DNA of 49,995 nt, taken from Paenibacillus koleovorans NBRC 103111. Its GTDB lineage: Bacteria > Bacillota > Bacilli > Paenibacillales > NBRC-103111. The position numbers and the translations under genes are program-made. Shown here piece by piece: positions 1 to 8,398 of this stretch. Position 1 is the stretch's first letter, and each line of letters opens with the position of its first letter. A model generated the notes under the pieces. That model was given only the letters and a program-made list of their open reading frames with translations. It did not search any database and was not told the origin of the DNA. Location of the stretch: assembly GCF_004000845.1 (NCBI RefSeq), contig NZ_BIMA01000049.1, positions 1 through 49,995 of the forward strand. Direction: 5' to 3'.

Positions 1-3
1 CCC

Positions 4-71
4 GGCTGCGCCGGGCGCTCCGCCCGGCCCGGCGCAGCCCGCGAGCACCGCGGCGACTAGCGCCGCCGCGG
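4..71. repeat. Two GC-rich inverted repeats at the window edge
   Basis: Bases 4-16 pair perfectly with 27-39 (13 bp, 10-nt loop) and bases 48-55 pair with 64-71 (8 bp). With the hairpin at 75-114 this makes three stem-loops in a row. The stretch is almost pure G and C, unlike the neighbouring genes. I see no coding frame I would support here. It may be the tail of a GC-rich gene or a structured intergenic element cut by the window edge. Confidence 0.5.
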
Positions 72-74
72 TCA

Positions 75-114
75 ACAGTCGCACGGCGGCTCCGCCGCGA
101 CGCCGTGCGACTGT
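75..114 (-). terminator. Strong hairpin after the isomerase-like gene
   Basis: A perfect 14-bp stem (75-88 with 101-114) with a 12-nt loop lies 13 bases past the stop of the minus-strand gene ending at 128. No clear U-tract follows it on that strand, so it is a candidate terminator or 3'-end stabiliser rather than a textbook intrinsic terminator. Confidence 0.5.
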
Positions 115-127
115 CAGGCGGGCGGCG

Positions 128-895
128 TTACGCGTAGCCGCCCGCTTGCAGCCAGCGGAAGCTCTCCGCTACGCTGTCGAGAGGATTTTGCTGGCATCGG
201 TCCTGCTCGACGATCAGCCAATCGACATCGGCGGCACGCGAAGCCTCGATAACCGTTGGAATATCGAGATCGCCTTTGCCGATTTCGACCGTGTCGATTT
301 GTCCGCCTGCCGCGGATTGACGGAAATCCTTGAGGTGCAGCAGCGGCAGCCGCCCCTTGTATTTGGCCACGTACTCTAATGTAGAAAGTCCTGCATATTG
401 CACCCAACCCAGATCGAGCTCGACTTGTACCGCTTCAGGCGCCGTCTTGGAGAACAGCGCGTCGAACAGGAACTCTTCGCCGATCTTGCTTTCGAATTCA
501 AACGCGTGGTTATGGTACGCAAACGTCATCCCGTTGTTCCGCACTTCTTGACCAATCTGCTCGAACACCGGAATTACATTCGCAAACGCTTCGCTGTCGC
601 GCATCTCTTCCGGGAGCCAAGGGCAAATGATGTATTGGCTGCCGAGCGTGGCGTTGAACTCGATCTCTTCCGCCAAATTCTCCGTCAATCGGGCCAAGCT
701 CACGTGGCTGCCGATCGAGACCATGCCGAGCTCGTCGAGCAAGCTCTTCAGCTCCTGGGCGGTCATGCCGCCATAGCCGGCGAACTCCACGCCCTGGTAG
801 CCGATCTCGGCGATGCGGCGAAGCGCGCCTTGGAAATCGCGGGCCGTTTCTTCCCGTACGGTGTACAATTGCAATCCGATTTTATCCTGTTTCAT
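128..895 (-). CDS. Sugar phosphate isomerase/epimerase (TIM barrel)
   Basis: A 255-residue protein of the xylose-isomerase-like TIM-barrel superfamily (AP endonuclease 2 / IolE-like). Members isomerise or epimerise sugars and sugar phosphates using a divalent metal. Visible family signatures are GLQLYTVRE at the N terminus, YHNHAFEF in the middle, then LDLGWVQYAG, LLHLKDF and a C-terminal IVEQDRCQ; the Glu, His and Asp residues in these would form the metal site. The start is the ATG at 895 because GGAGG lies 7 bases upstream; a TTG 15 bases further up overlaps that site. It is transcribed in the same direction as the esterase at 1000-1830. Substrate is unknown. The protein is cytoplasmic and of normal family length. 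Confidence 0.85.
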   Translation of the reverse strand: MKQDKIGLQLYTVREETARDFQGALRRIAEIGYQGVEFAGYGGMTAQELKSLLDELGMVSIGSHVSLARLTENLAEEIEFNATLGSQYIICPWLPEEMRDSEAFANVIPVFEQIGQEVRNNGMTFAYHNHAFEFESKIGEEFLFDALFSKTAPEAVQVELDLGWVQYAGLSTLEYVAKYKGRLPLLHLKDFRQSAAGGQIDTVEIGKGDLDIPTVIEASRAADVDWLIVEQDRCQQNPLDSVAESFRWLQAGGYA

Positions 896-999
896 ATGGG
901 TTACCTCCAATTGGGCTTGTATAGTCTCGCCTTGAATTATACAAGGGATCGTTCTGACCGCATATGAACCGCATGGCGCAAACCTTGCTTATCTGGCTA

Positions 1000-1830
1000 T
1001 CATTTATGCCCATCGACCGGTGATGTCATACCGCGTCTGGCTAGCCAACGCTCGCACAGCTTCGTCCATTCGGCCACATCCGGCAGCTCCTCGGACAGCG
1101 CAAGCCCGTGTTTGCCGTTCTCAAAAACATGAAGCTCATGCGCGACTTGATTCGCCCGCAGCGCCATCGCCATCGCATAGCTGTTGTCCGCGAGCACTCC
1201 TGCATCGTCAGCCGTATGCCACAGAAAGGCAGGAGGCGTCTCGGGCGTCACCCTCCGCTCCAGCGACAAAAATTCGGCCAGCTCCGGATCGGGCTCCTCT
1301 CCAAGCAAATTGTACATGCTGCCCTTATGCCCGAACGCATCGCCGAAGCTGATGACCGGGTAGCACAAAACTTGAAAATCCGGCCTGCTGCTGTGCCGTT
1401 CGATCGGATCCGCCGCTTCCGGCTGCCCTTGGTCGTTGTCTACCGAAGCATTGGCTGCGAGATGGCCCCCGGCGGAGAAACCGAGAATGCCGATTTTCTC
1501 CGGATCGATCCCCCAAGCTTCCGCCTCGTTCCGCACATACCGAATCGCTCGCTGGGCGTCCCGCAAAGCCGAAGGATAGCGGTAAGGCTGGACTCGGTAG
1601 CGCAGGACGACCGCACTCAGTCCGATCGAATTCAACCACCTGGCGATCGGCTCGCCCTCATGACCCGCTCTTAAGAAATAACCGCCGCCGGGACATACGA
1701 CGACACAAGCCCTGCGTCCCTCGTTCGGCGCGTCTAGCAAGAAGCTCATGATCGCCGGGGTATCCTCCTCTCCCTCTCCATTGCGATGCGGAATTTCGTT
1801 CTCCGTCCATAAATGCAGCCAGTCCGACAT
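1000..1830 (-). CDS. Alpha/beta hydrolase, acetylxylan-esterase-like
   Basis: A 276-residue alpha/beta hydrolase of the BD-FAE / dienelactone-hydrolase type often annotated as acetyl esterase. VCPGGGYF supplies the oxyanion-hole motif (about residues 45-52). GFSAGG holds the nucleophile Ser119. An Asp in HTADDAG and His241 in GKHGLAL complete the likely triad. There is no signal peptide, so it should act in the cytoplasm on imported acylated sugars. A purine-rich AAGGGGAG site precedes the ATG. It lies 104 bases upstream of the isomerase-like gene in the same direction, so the two may be co-transcribed. The exact ester substrate cannot be told from sequence. Confidence 0.85.
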   Translation of the reverse strand: MSDWLHLWTENEIPHRNGEGEEDTPAIMSFLLDAPNEGRRACVVVCPGGGYFLRAGHEGEPIARWLNSIGLSAVVLRYRVQPYRYPSALRDAQRAIRYVRNEAEAWGIDPEKIGILGFSAGGHLAANASVDNDQGQPEAADPIERHSSRPDFQVLCYPVISFGDAFGHKGSMYNLLGEEPDPELAEFLSLERRVTPETPPAFLWHTADDAGVLADNSYAMAMALRANQVAHELHVFENGKHGLALSEELPDVAEWTKLCERWLARRGMTSPVDGHK

Positions 1831-1928
1831 GACTTGCTCCCCTTTCTTGCTCTCAGCTCCGTTAGTTGAAGGCTCAAATGTACTATCCTGCTACAAAATT
1901 CGACTTGACCGGGGAAAATCCTGCTGCC

Positions 1929-2810
1929 TCACAGACTTGTGCGAAACTCGCTTGCCGAGACGCCCGCCATCCGCTTGAATACGCGTGAAAAATAAAGCGG
2001 ATCGTCGTATTGCAGCAGCCGGGCAATTTCCTTGACCGGCATATCCGTCGTCAGCAGCAGCTTCTTCGCCTCCGCTACGCGCAGCCGGTGCAAATACTCG
2101 TGCAGCGAGTAGCCCGTCTGCTTGCTAACCAATCTCCGCAAAGTCGGCACGGAGATGTGGTTGGCAGCGGCGATGCCTTCCGCCTCCAAGGGCTCCTGCA
2201 GCCGGTCGGCCATGTAGTTCAGCACGTCCGAGGCGGTGCCGCTGCGGGTGAGCGAAGGCTGGGACCGGGCAAGCCGCTGAGCGAGCTCCAGCAGCAGCGA
2301 CTCGAGCTGCGCGGCCGCACGATCGGCTTCTTCCGCCGAACCGCTCTCCATGCGGTCCAGCATCTCGTTCAACCGACCGATGATCGCGGTGTCAGCGGCT
2401 TCGGTTCCGGCGGCCCCCAGCCGCAGCTGCTCCGCCGCACCGCGCCGAATCAAGCCGCATCGCAGCCATTCCTCCACGCGGACTCCCTGGAAGCGGACAT
2501 AGTACTCCTCCCATGTGCCGCCTTCTTCGGGTCCATAGCTGAAAGACGCGCCCGGGTAGACGAAAAATACTGCTCCGCGTCCGAGCGTCTGAGTCGGACC
2601 ATCGTCGACGCGGAACGTGCCGCGGCCTCCGGCAATATAGGCCAGCGCCCAGCAATCGAACAGCGCCTCCACTCGCCGCAGCTTGCGGCCGGGCAAGTGC
2701 CCGATCTGCAAAATATGGACGCCGGCGATGCGCAGCCGAGACGGGTCCACCGTCAGCTCTGCGATGCGGATCGGAAGCGAACTGATCGTATAGTCCATCA
2801 ACTTGGTCAT
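1929..2810 (-). CDS. AraC-family transcriptional regulator
   Basis: A 293-residue regulator with an N-terminal cupin-like sensing domain (about residues 1-170; note GGRGTFRVDDG and VFFVYPG) and a C-terminal AraC/XylS double helix-turn-helix (about 190-290; HISVPTLRRLVSKQTGYS, then DPLYFSRVFKRM). Such proteins bind a sugar-like ligand and activate nearby operons. An ATG lies 9 bases further upstream at 2819, but it abuts the GGGAAGGA site; the ATG at 2810 has the better spacing. It is divergent from the ferritin-like gene at 2897, with an 86-bp shared promoter region, and sits upstream of the esterase and isomerase-like genes on its own strand. Confidence 0.9.
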   Translation of the reverse strand: MTKLMDYTISSLPIRIAELTVDPSRLRIAGVHILQIGHLPGRKLRRVEALFDCWALAYIAGGRGTFRVDDGPTQTLGRGAVFFVYPGASFSYGPEEGGTWEEYYVRFQGVRVEEWLRCGLIRRGAAEQLRLGAAGTEAADTAIIGRLNEMLDRMESGSAEEADRAAAQLESLLLELAQRLARSQPSLTRSGTASDVLNYMADRLQEPLEAEGIAAANHISVPTLRRLVSKQTGYSLHEYLHRLRVAEAKKLLLTTDMPVKEIARLLQYDDPLYFSRVFKRMAGVSASEFRTSL

Positions 2811-2896
2811 GGCGAACATTCCTTCCCGGCGGCATCGTTGCTAAGATGGTGTCATAGATCGTTGCACAACCTTACTACGTAAAGGAGAATCCTGAC

Positions 2897-4165
2897 ATGC
2901 ATACGTTCCTGCTCCGAGATGTAGATACCGCTAGTGAAATGATGCGCCGTTGTTACCGAATTGTCAAGGAGTCCATGCGTTCGATGGCCGGCTACATGGT
3001 CAAGATGCAGTCCTGGCCGGGGAAAAAGATGCTGGCCAAACATATTTGGCTCGACGCCGTGCATGCGGACTGGCTGCGCACGCGGACGCTCGAGCTTCGT
3101 TATCCGCGTGTCGACGTGGATGAGGACTCGGACCGTCATCTGATCCGAGTCCTCGAGAAGCTGCCAAATGCGTCTTCGGATGCTGAATTTCTAAGCCTCG
3201 TCTACACCGTCATCAAGCCGGCTCTGCTCGAATCGCTGCGAGCCTATCTCGCTCAGAGCGATCCGTTGGACGACGCCCCCTCGCATATTGTTCTCGGGCG
3301 GATATTGCCTGAGCTGGAGATGGAGCTGCACGAATATGAAGCTCTTGCTTCCACCCTGACAGCAGGCGCATCCTCGAGCACTACTGCCGCAGCGCAAGAG
3401 CTGACGGGGCTGCTGGCCGCTTGCGGCGGCGTGTTCGGGCCGGACCGCGACCCGGGCGAGGCGTTCGCCGCTTATTTCGGCCGGCCGGACTACGTAGTGC
3501 CGTCCGAAGGCGGGCGCGAGCCGTCCTGGTCGCCGGCGGTCATGCAGGTGCCGCCTCGCGAGCCCCGCAACCCGATCGAACGTCGAGTCTGGATCGCCAT
3601 CGACCACGCCAACGAAGTATGGGCGGCCGAGACGCCTGCAGCATTGATATGGGCGTACAAAGGACTCGCGTGGCCGCTGTACTTGAACGCCGCGCGTTGG
3701 TGCTACGACGAGATGCGCCATGCGATGATGGGCGAGCAGCGGCTCGCGGCGATGGGTTTCGAGATCGGCGTCGACTACCCGATGGTCCCCGACCACTGGC
3801 GTACGTACAGCCACCGCGGCTTGGGCAGCCTGCTGCTCCTGCTGCACGGTCTCGAGCAGAAGGGACCGCTCAACAAGTCGAAGATGAAGCTCGAGCTTAC
3901 CGAGCAGCATGACCTCGAAGGCGCGCAGGACTGCGACTACGACTGGGCCGACGAGTCGGGCCATATCTCGTTCGGTCTCGCGTGGATCAAGGCGGTGTTC
4001 CCCGACTGGTCCAAGGAGCGCATCATGGCGGAGACGCAGGAGATCGTGACCGACTGGGTGGATTGGATCAAGCGGTACCATGCAGAGGGGTTGCACCAGT
4101 ACGACGGCTTTATGGCGCGTATCGAGGGGCGTGTAGCCGACTATATGGAGGCGTATCCGGCTTAA
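2897..4165 (+). CDS. Ferritin-like protein with DUF455-like diiron motifs
   Basis: A 422-residue cytoplasmic protein. I do not recognise a characterised homologue. Its C-terminal half looks like a ferritin-like four-helix fold: Glu240, then Glu272-x-x-His275 in DEMRHAMMGE, then Glu353-x-x-His356 in DESGHISFG. The second motif resembles the DExxH signature of DUF455-type ferritin-like proteins. The N-terminal half (1-150) is helical and includes HIWLDAVHADWL. Residues 155-215 are a low-complexity Ala/Gly/Pro-rich linker. AAAGGAG precedes the ATG by 9 bases. It is divergent from an AraC regulator, which suggests inducible expression. A diiron oxidase or radical-generating role is possible, but only inferred. 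Confidence 0.75.
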   Translation: MHTFLLRDVDTASEMMRRCYRIVKESMRSMAGYMVKMQSWPGKKMLAKHIWLDAVHADWLRTRTLELRYPRVDVDEDSDRHLIRVLEKLPNASSDAEFLSLVYTVIKPALLESLRAYLAQSDPLDDAPSHIVLGRILPELEMELHEYEALASTLTAGASSSTTAAAQELTGLLAACGGVFGPDRDPGEAFAAYFGRPDYVVPSEGGREPSWSPAVMQVPPREPRNPIERRVWIAIDHANEVWAAETPAALIWAYKGLAWPLYLNAARWCYDEMRHAMMGEQRLAAMGFEIGVDYPMVPDHWRTYSHRGLGSLLLLLHGLEQKGPLNKSKMKLELTEQHDLEGAQDCDYDWADESGHISFGLAWIKAVFPDWSKERIMAETQEIVTDWVDWIKRYHAEGLHQYDGFMARIEGRVADYMEAYPA

Positions 4166-4196
4166 CCGGCGAGCTAGTTCATAGGTGCGACCCAAA

Positions 4197-4386
4197 AAAT
4201 AAGGTGATGGCATAACGCTATCCGTCGAAAAATCAGGTTTAGCAGCAAAATAGCGTTACGCCACAGCGTTATTTGTCCCGAAATGGCCGTTTGGGGTCCG
4301 CCCGGGTACAAAATAAGGTGAGGCGTATCGCTATTTTTGTTAGGAATGCCGGTGTTGGTGTAATAAGGTGTTTTCATAACGCTATT
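4197..4386. repeat. Four copies of a 25-nt intergenic repeat
   Basis: Copies at 4197-4221, 4311-4335 and 4362-4386 run forward with the core AATAAGGTG, a short variable part, then ATAACGCTAT. A fourth copy at 4250-4274 is inverted; it pairs with the first at about 20 of 25 positions and would form a large hairpin. The repeats fill the gap between the ferritin-like gene and the decayed sialidase gene. No coding frame is supported here. Confidence 0.65.
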
Positions 4387-4427
4387 GGGTCGCGGAGCCA
4401 TAATGCCGTATGTTTGTTTGCGGGAGC

Positions 4428-5019
4428 CGTCGATCGCGCGCAGAATACCCGTCCTTCCTCTCCGTTTTCTTTGGTCGCGGTTAAGAAAAGCATCAGCTCC
4501 TTCGGTCCCGTCACCAAATAATCAGTCCGTGCGGCAACACCCTTCTGCGAGAACATTGGCAGGGTGAAGGGTCCTTGCCACGAGCGGCCTCAATCCGTCG
4601 AAGTGTAGAACCACGACTTGGCTCCCTCCGACAAATGCGTCCTGGCGCATAACATGGCGAAATCCGGATGGGTGAAATCCATATCCCCGTCGGAGGGCAT
4701 CGGAGCGGCATCGCCGATCATCAAGCTCCCAATCCTCAACCGAGGCTCCATATGCTCTTCTGCCGAGAACCCCCTATGGAGCGGAGTCCATATGGGAAAA
4801 TTCCCGGTTTGCCGAGTAGTCCCGCCGTCCAAGCTGCGAGCTTGCATCGTAACGAAGGGTTTAGAGCAATCTCTGGCGTGATAAACTTCATCTTCCAGGT
4901 GATAGCCACTGTGTACCCGAACACGATTTCATTTCCCCACGACCAGATGCCGTAATTGGCCGGCCAACCGGCATAACGTCCGGATTCGCGGTAGACGGTA
5001 ACCTGTTTGAGAATGATTG
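4428..5019 (-). pseudogene. Sialidase-like (Asp-box) gene, decayed
   Basis: Joined reading frames recover a BNR/Asp-box sialidase-like protein. The N-terminal part GWPANYGIWSWGNEIV (around 4925-4985) is in one frame. A one-base loss near 4909 then shifts into the frame reading YHLEDEVYHARD and MQARSLDGG. In that frame a TGA at 4590-4592 replaces the Gly of an Asp box (STD, stop, GRSW), after which reading resumes through RTDYLVTGPKEL to about 4428, where homology ends. A GGGAGG site remains near 5026-5034, but the codon at the expected start is ATC or ATT, so the start may also be lost. It lies 32 bases past the dioxygenase gene at 5052 and was probably the last gene of that operon. Confidence 0.8.
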
Positions 5020-5051
5020 ATGCTCCCTCCCTTGCGCAAATGAAACGCACC

Positions 5052-5888
5052 TTACTTTTTGGAATACAGCAAGGGGAAGTACTCATTATCAAATCGTTGT
5101 CCGAATTGCGGTCGCGGGCCGAGTAGACGAACGTTGTCATGGCTCGCTCTGCCCTCCCTGTAATACGTATCTCCCGGCATGAGATGAGCGACAACCGATA
5201 ACCGGGGCGAATCCGAATAATTAGTGGACGAGCCATGGAATGTGAGGGCGTGGTGGAAGCTCGCTTGACCCGCTTTTAGAATACAAGGCTCCTCCACCCA
5301 ATCTCGAGTGGCGAACCGCTGCTTAAGCTTGGTCATATCCTGCTCGAAAAACGTATCGCTTCCTTCCACCGCACCCCATTTGTGAGATCCCAAGATCGTC
5401 ATCATTCCGCCATTATGCAAGTCTGTGTCCTGCAAGGCGATCCATACGGTTACCATATTCGATGTGCTGCTTGCACGCCAATAGCCGTAATCCTGATGCC
5501 AGCCCACATTGCCGGCATTGGTTTCTTGACCGGAAGCACCCGGCTTATAGATGACTTGATCATGCCACAGTCGAATCTCGTCCTCGCCCAGCAGCTCGGC
5601 GGCCATCTGGCCTAAATTCGGGTCGGTGACGACATCGCGAACTTCGTCGTTGATCCACCAGCCGTTATCGAATTTACGCAGGGCGAACGGATTGTCGGAA
5701 AGCTTGAAGGGATGAAGGGCATGGCCGGCCCCGTCATAGTCCTTTTTCCAGATGCGCTCATGTGCGGCGCGAAGACGCTCGATCGTCTCGTCATCCAACA
5801 GCTTCGGACTGATCCAGTACCCGTCTCGATCAAACGTCTCTTTATCCGATGCCGTTATGTTATAAGATACAACTCCCATGATGGACAT
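5052..5888 (-). CDS. PhyH-family Fe(II)/2-oxoglutarate dioxygenase
   Basis: A 278-residue phytanoyl-CoA dioxygenase family protein. The facial triad is visible as His131 and Asp133 in GWHQDYGYW and His218 in LTFHGSSTN. Arg229 in SDSPRLS is the likely 2-oxoglutarate anchor. Bacterial members hydroxylate small molecules or carbohydrate-linked groups; the substrate here is unknown. No signal peptide is seen. The ATG at 5888 follows AAAGGGATGAG. The gene is downstream of the broken metallophosphoesterase in a closely spaced minus-strand run. It is one of three PhyH-family genes in the window, which suggests the imported glycan carries a group removed by oxidation. Confidence 0.88.
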   Translation of the reverse strand: MSIMGVVSYNITASDKETFDRDGYWISPKLLDDETIERLRAAHERIWKKDYDGAGHALHPFKLSDNPFALRKFDNGWWINDEVRDVVTDPNLGQMAAELLGEDEIRLWHDQVIYKPGASGQETNAGNVGWHQDYGYWRASSTSNMVTVWIALQDTDLHNGGMMTILGSHKWGAVEGSDTFFEQDMTKLKQRFATRDWVEEPCILKAGQASFHHALTFHGSSTNYSDSPRLSVVAHLMPGDTYYREGRASHDNVRLLGPRPQFGQRFDNEYFPLLYSKK

Positions 5889-5922
5889 CTCATCCCTTTC
5901 ATGTAACGAATAGATTCAATCC

Positions 5923-6753
5923 TTAATCGCGCTTCAACGGATCGGGCTCCCAAGGCCAATAGCAGGGATTGAATAGACGGTGATTCTGGAACAATTCCGG
6001 TGACATAAAAGCAAACTTCCCGGCTTGTTCGGTTAGTCCATAAAAGGAATCAAAGCTTTCGCCGAACAACTCTTTATAAAAAACCGCAGCAATAACTTCA
6101 GCATTTAGTATGATTCCGCCCCAGCCTGTACCGGCACCGATACCATATGCAATGGATGGGAACGTACCATACCATTTTCTACGATATTGCCACACTCTCG
6201 GCAGATGAACATGTCCGGAGAACACACCTAACACTTGCTCGCAACGATCGATTAGCTCCCATTAATAAAATTCATTGGGATCCAGGAGATCCGGCCATCC
6301 AGGTTGTTGGACTTGGGACCACATTCGGATTATTTCAGGATTTATGGGCGTATACCCTGGATTATCATGATTTCCGAACAGAGGGATAGTCGGTACCGAA
6401 TAGATCCCTTGCTTCATGATAGAGTCGAAAGCCAGAAATTCTTCAGCAAGCCCTTTGTCGCTTATATCCCCGCCTAAAATCAGTAATTCAGGGGTTAGAG
6501 CCAGGGCATTCATCTCATGCAGGGCAAGCGTGAATTGTCTTCTTGTATCCACGCGATCTTGATAAAAGGCTCCAATCCTGCAAGAATAACCATCTGTTTT
6601 ATGAATGTGCATATCGCTAGCCCAAACGAGAAGACGAAACCCTTTTTCAGGAGGATAAACCTCGGAAATATATTGATTTAATGGGGACACTGACTGTTCG
6701 GCAGCCTCAATCGTGTCCGGAGAGAGCGTTTTTTGAATTGAAAAATAGGCCAT
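5923..6753 (-). pseudogene. Metallophosphoesterase, interrupted and internally deleted
   Basis: The upstream piece (6262-6753) carries calcineurin-type motifs in order: ASDMHIHK (D-x-H), GGDISDKG and FGNHDNPG. It ends at an in-frame TAA after LDPNEFY. The same frame continues with WELIDRCEQ and then SGHVHLPR (the G-H-x-H motif) to 5923. The family normally has tens of residues between the NEFY-like strand and the GHxH motif, including a metal-binding His. That segment is absent, so the likely history is an internal deletion whose junction makes the stop. The product would lack a complete metal site. Readthrough or two separate polypeptides cannot be excluded from sequence. Neighbours are same-strand SGNH and PhyH genes. 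Confidence 0.75.
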
Positions 6754-6771
6754 GGAGCTTCACCTCATACC

Positions 6772-7383
6772 TTAAACAATGGCTGCCATTATGGCTTGCG
6801 CGGTCAACTCGGCCTGCGCTTGTCTGCCTTGCTCATTGAAATGATAACCGTCCCCGGCGCCGTACTCGCTTCGACCAAGCATAGGCGTGTAAAGGTCGTT
6901 CAACGACAGCGCGTATTGGGCTGCCAATTGCCGTACCGCTTGATTGCGCTCCATCACCATCGCGTTCACCTTCGCATCCAGCCGATCCGGAGCTTTCACT
7001 TCGGTTACTGGCGTACATAGTGCAAGAACGATGAAGGGTGGACCGGCTTCCACTACATATCGGATCACTTCCTCCATCCCCCTTTCGTACTCTTCAACGG
7101 AGAGATGCTGGCCGTGCAAGCCGTTATTGAAATGAACCGCATCATACCGGTAACCGATCGGATGTCGGAGCATATAGTCCAATTCACGAAGGAGAGAAGG
7201 GTTCCCCACTGCCTTGGAGGTAGCCAATTTGTCGACAACCGCTTCGTTTTGCAGCCTCTCTTTCACATAGGGATAGTAGCCTTTCGTAATGGAATCCCCG
7301 ATCAGCAAAATCCGTTTTTTGGGGCTCGGCCCCGTCTCCTCCCACCAGAATTCGCACCATTCCCGTTTTTCAAGCTGGATCAC
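6772..7383 (-). CDS. SGNH/GDSL hydrolase (short form)
   Basis: A 203-residue SGNH esterase. Block I is LLIGDSITKG with nucleophile Ser31; NNGLHG provides the block III Asn; DGYHF near the end provides Asp178 and His181. Such enzymes remove acyl groups, often acetyl, from carbohydrates. The preferred start is GTG at 7383: AAAGGGGA sits 7 bases upstream, whereas an ATG at 7401 has no good site. The start overlaps the end of the preceding hydrolase gene by 14 bases, which implies translational coupling. It is cytoplasmic by lack of a signal peptide. Pairing with a second SGNH enzyme suggests different acyl positions are attacked. Confidence 0.85.
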   Translation of the reverse strand: MIQLEKREWCEFWWEETGPSPKKRILLIGDSITKGYYPYVKERLQNEAVVDKLATSKAVGNPSLLRELDYMLRHPIGYRYDAVHFNNGLHGQHLSVEEYERGMEEVIRYVVEAGPPFIVLALCTPVTEVKAPDRLDAKVNAMVMERNQAVRQLAAQYALSLNDLYTPMLGRSEYGAGDGYHFNEQGRQAQAELTAQAIMAAIV

Positions 7384-8365
7384 CGGCCAATCCCCTTTCA
7401 TCCAGATAGTTTAAATACCGTTCACCCAGGAGCTTATAGCCCTCTGCACTCGGATGAACCCCGTCCGACAAGTAAGCCGCATCTTCCGATCCGAAAATAT
7501 CCAATCCGTGAAAATAAAAAATCCATTCATCCCCGTAAGCTTTCATAATGTCAACCGCTTCGCGAATTTCGTCTCTTATTTGGACCAATGTCAATCCAGC
7601 CGGATTTTCCGTCGTTTCCCGGTCGGGGGCATAAATCGGCGACATGACGAATAGCGGGGTATTCGGATGTTTTTCTCGAATAATCGAGATCATACCGATC
7701 ACGGCGGAACGAAACGTTCTTAAATTTAAGCTCTTGGCTCCGTAGATATTGATCCCCAAGCACAGCGAAATGACATCCGCCGGCCAATCCCGAATCAGCT
7801 TGGCCATCATCGGCTCCAGATGACATTGTCCGCCGAATCCCAGGCAGGTCAAATCCCATCCCTTCCGCCTGGCGACGATGGAGGGCCATGTTTGAGCCGG
7901 GCTGAAGGCCGCTCCGCCCTTCGTAATGGAGCTTCCGTAGACTACCCATCTCGGCCTTCCCTTGGGAACCGGCTCGATAACCGATCCACCCGCTATGGAG
8001 ATCGCTAGAACTTCAACCGGATATCGGTTGGATAAGTAGATTTCCGCTTGAATCAAACCTGCAGGCAAATCGAATGTAATGATCTCTTCACCCGGAGGCA
8101 GTAATGCCGTTGAACGAAGCTGAGCCCCGATAACCAGATCGAATTGTCTTTCCTTATCGATCGCACGCACCTGAAGGGCAATAAACGGGGAATCCGTCGC
8201 AAAGGCGACTCGCACACCGGCGGGAACTCCGGCATCTTCCGCCAAACCCGGATCGTATAAGCTCAATTGATGAACAGGCAATCTCCACGGTCGTACACCG
8301 TTCTCCGAATGCTCCGTCGAGATGGCTCCGGCAATCCATTGGGGTCCGCACTGCATCGTGTTCAT
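7370..8365 (-). CDS. SGNH/GDSL hydrolase with N-terminal beta domain
   Basis: A 331-residue two-domain esterase. Residues 1-135 look like a beta-sandwich accessory domain as found in CE2/CE3-like SGNH proteins. The catalytic part begins at WVVYGSSITKG (nucleophile Ser146). GFGGQCH gives the block II Gly, LCLGIN the block III Asn, and DGVHPSAEGY the Asp301/His304 pair. CAGGAGGCGG precedes the ATG at 8365. No signal peptide is seen. It lies between the dioxygenase-HEAT gene and the shorter SGNH gene, overlapping the latter. Likely role: intracellular deacetylation of imported oligosaccharides (inferred from family and context). Confidence 0.85.
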   Translation of the reverse strand: MNTMQCGPQWIAGAISTEHSENGVRPWRLPVHQLSLYDPGLAEDAGVPAGVRVAFATDSPFIALQVRAIDKERQFDLVIGAQLRSTALLPPGEEIITFDLPAGLIQAEIYLSNRYPVEVLAISIAGGSVIEPVPKGRPRWVVYGSSITKGGAAFSPAQTWPSIVARRKGWDLTCLGFGGQCHLEPMMAKLIRDWPADVISLCLGINIYGAKSLNLRTFRSAVIGMISIIREKHPNTPLFVMSPIYAPDRETTENPAGLTLVQIRDEIREAVDIMKAYGDEWIFYFHGLDIFGSEDAAYLSDGVHPSAEGYKLLGERYLNYLDERGLAGDPA

Positions 8366-8398
8366 ATATCCGCCTCCTGGAGAAGCACTTAGATGACC

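Noticed and set aside
4174-5236. Several small minus-strand open frames as separate genes
   Set aside because: They join into one decayed sialidase-like gene after one frameshift and one nonsense change.
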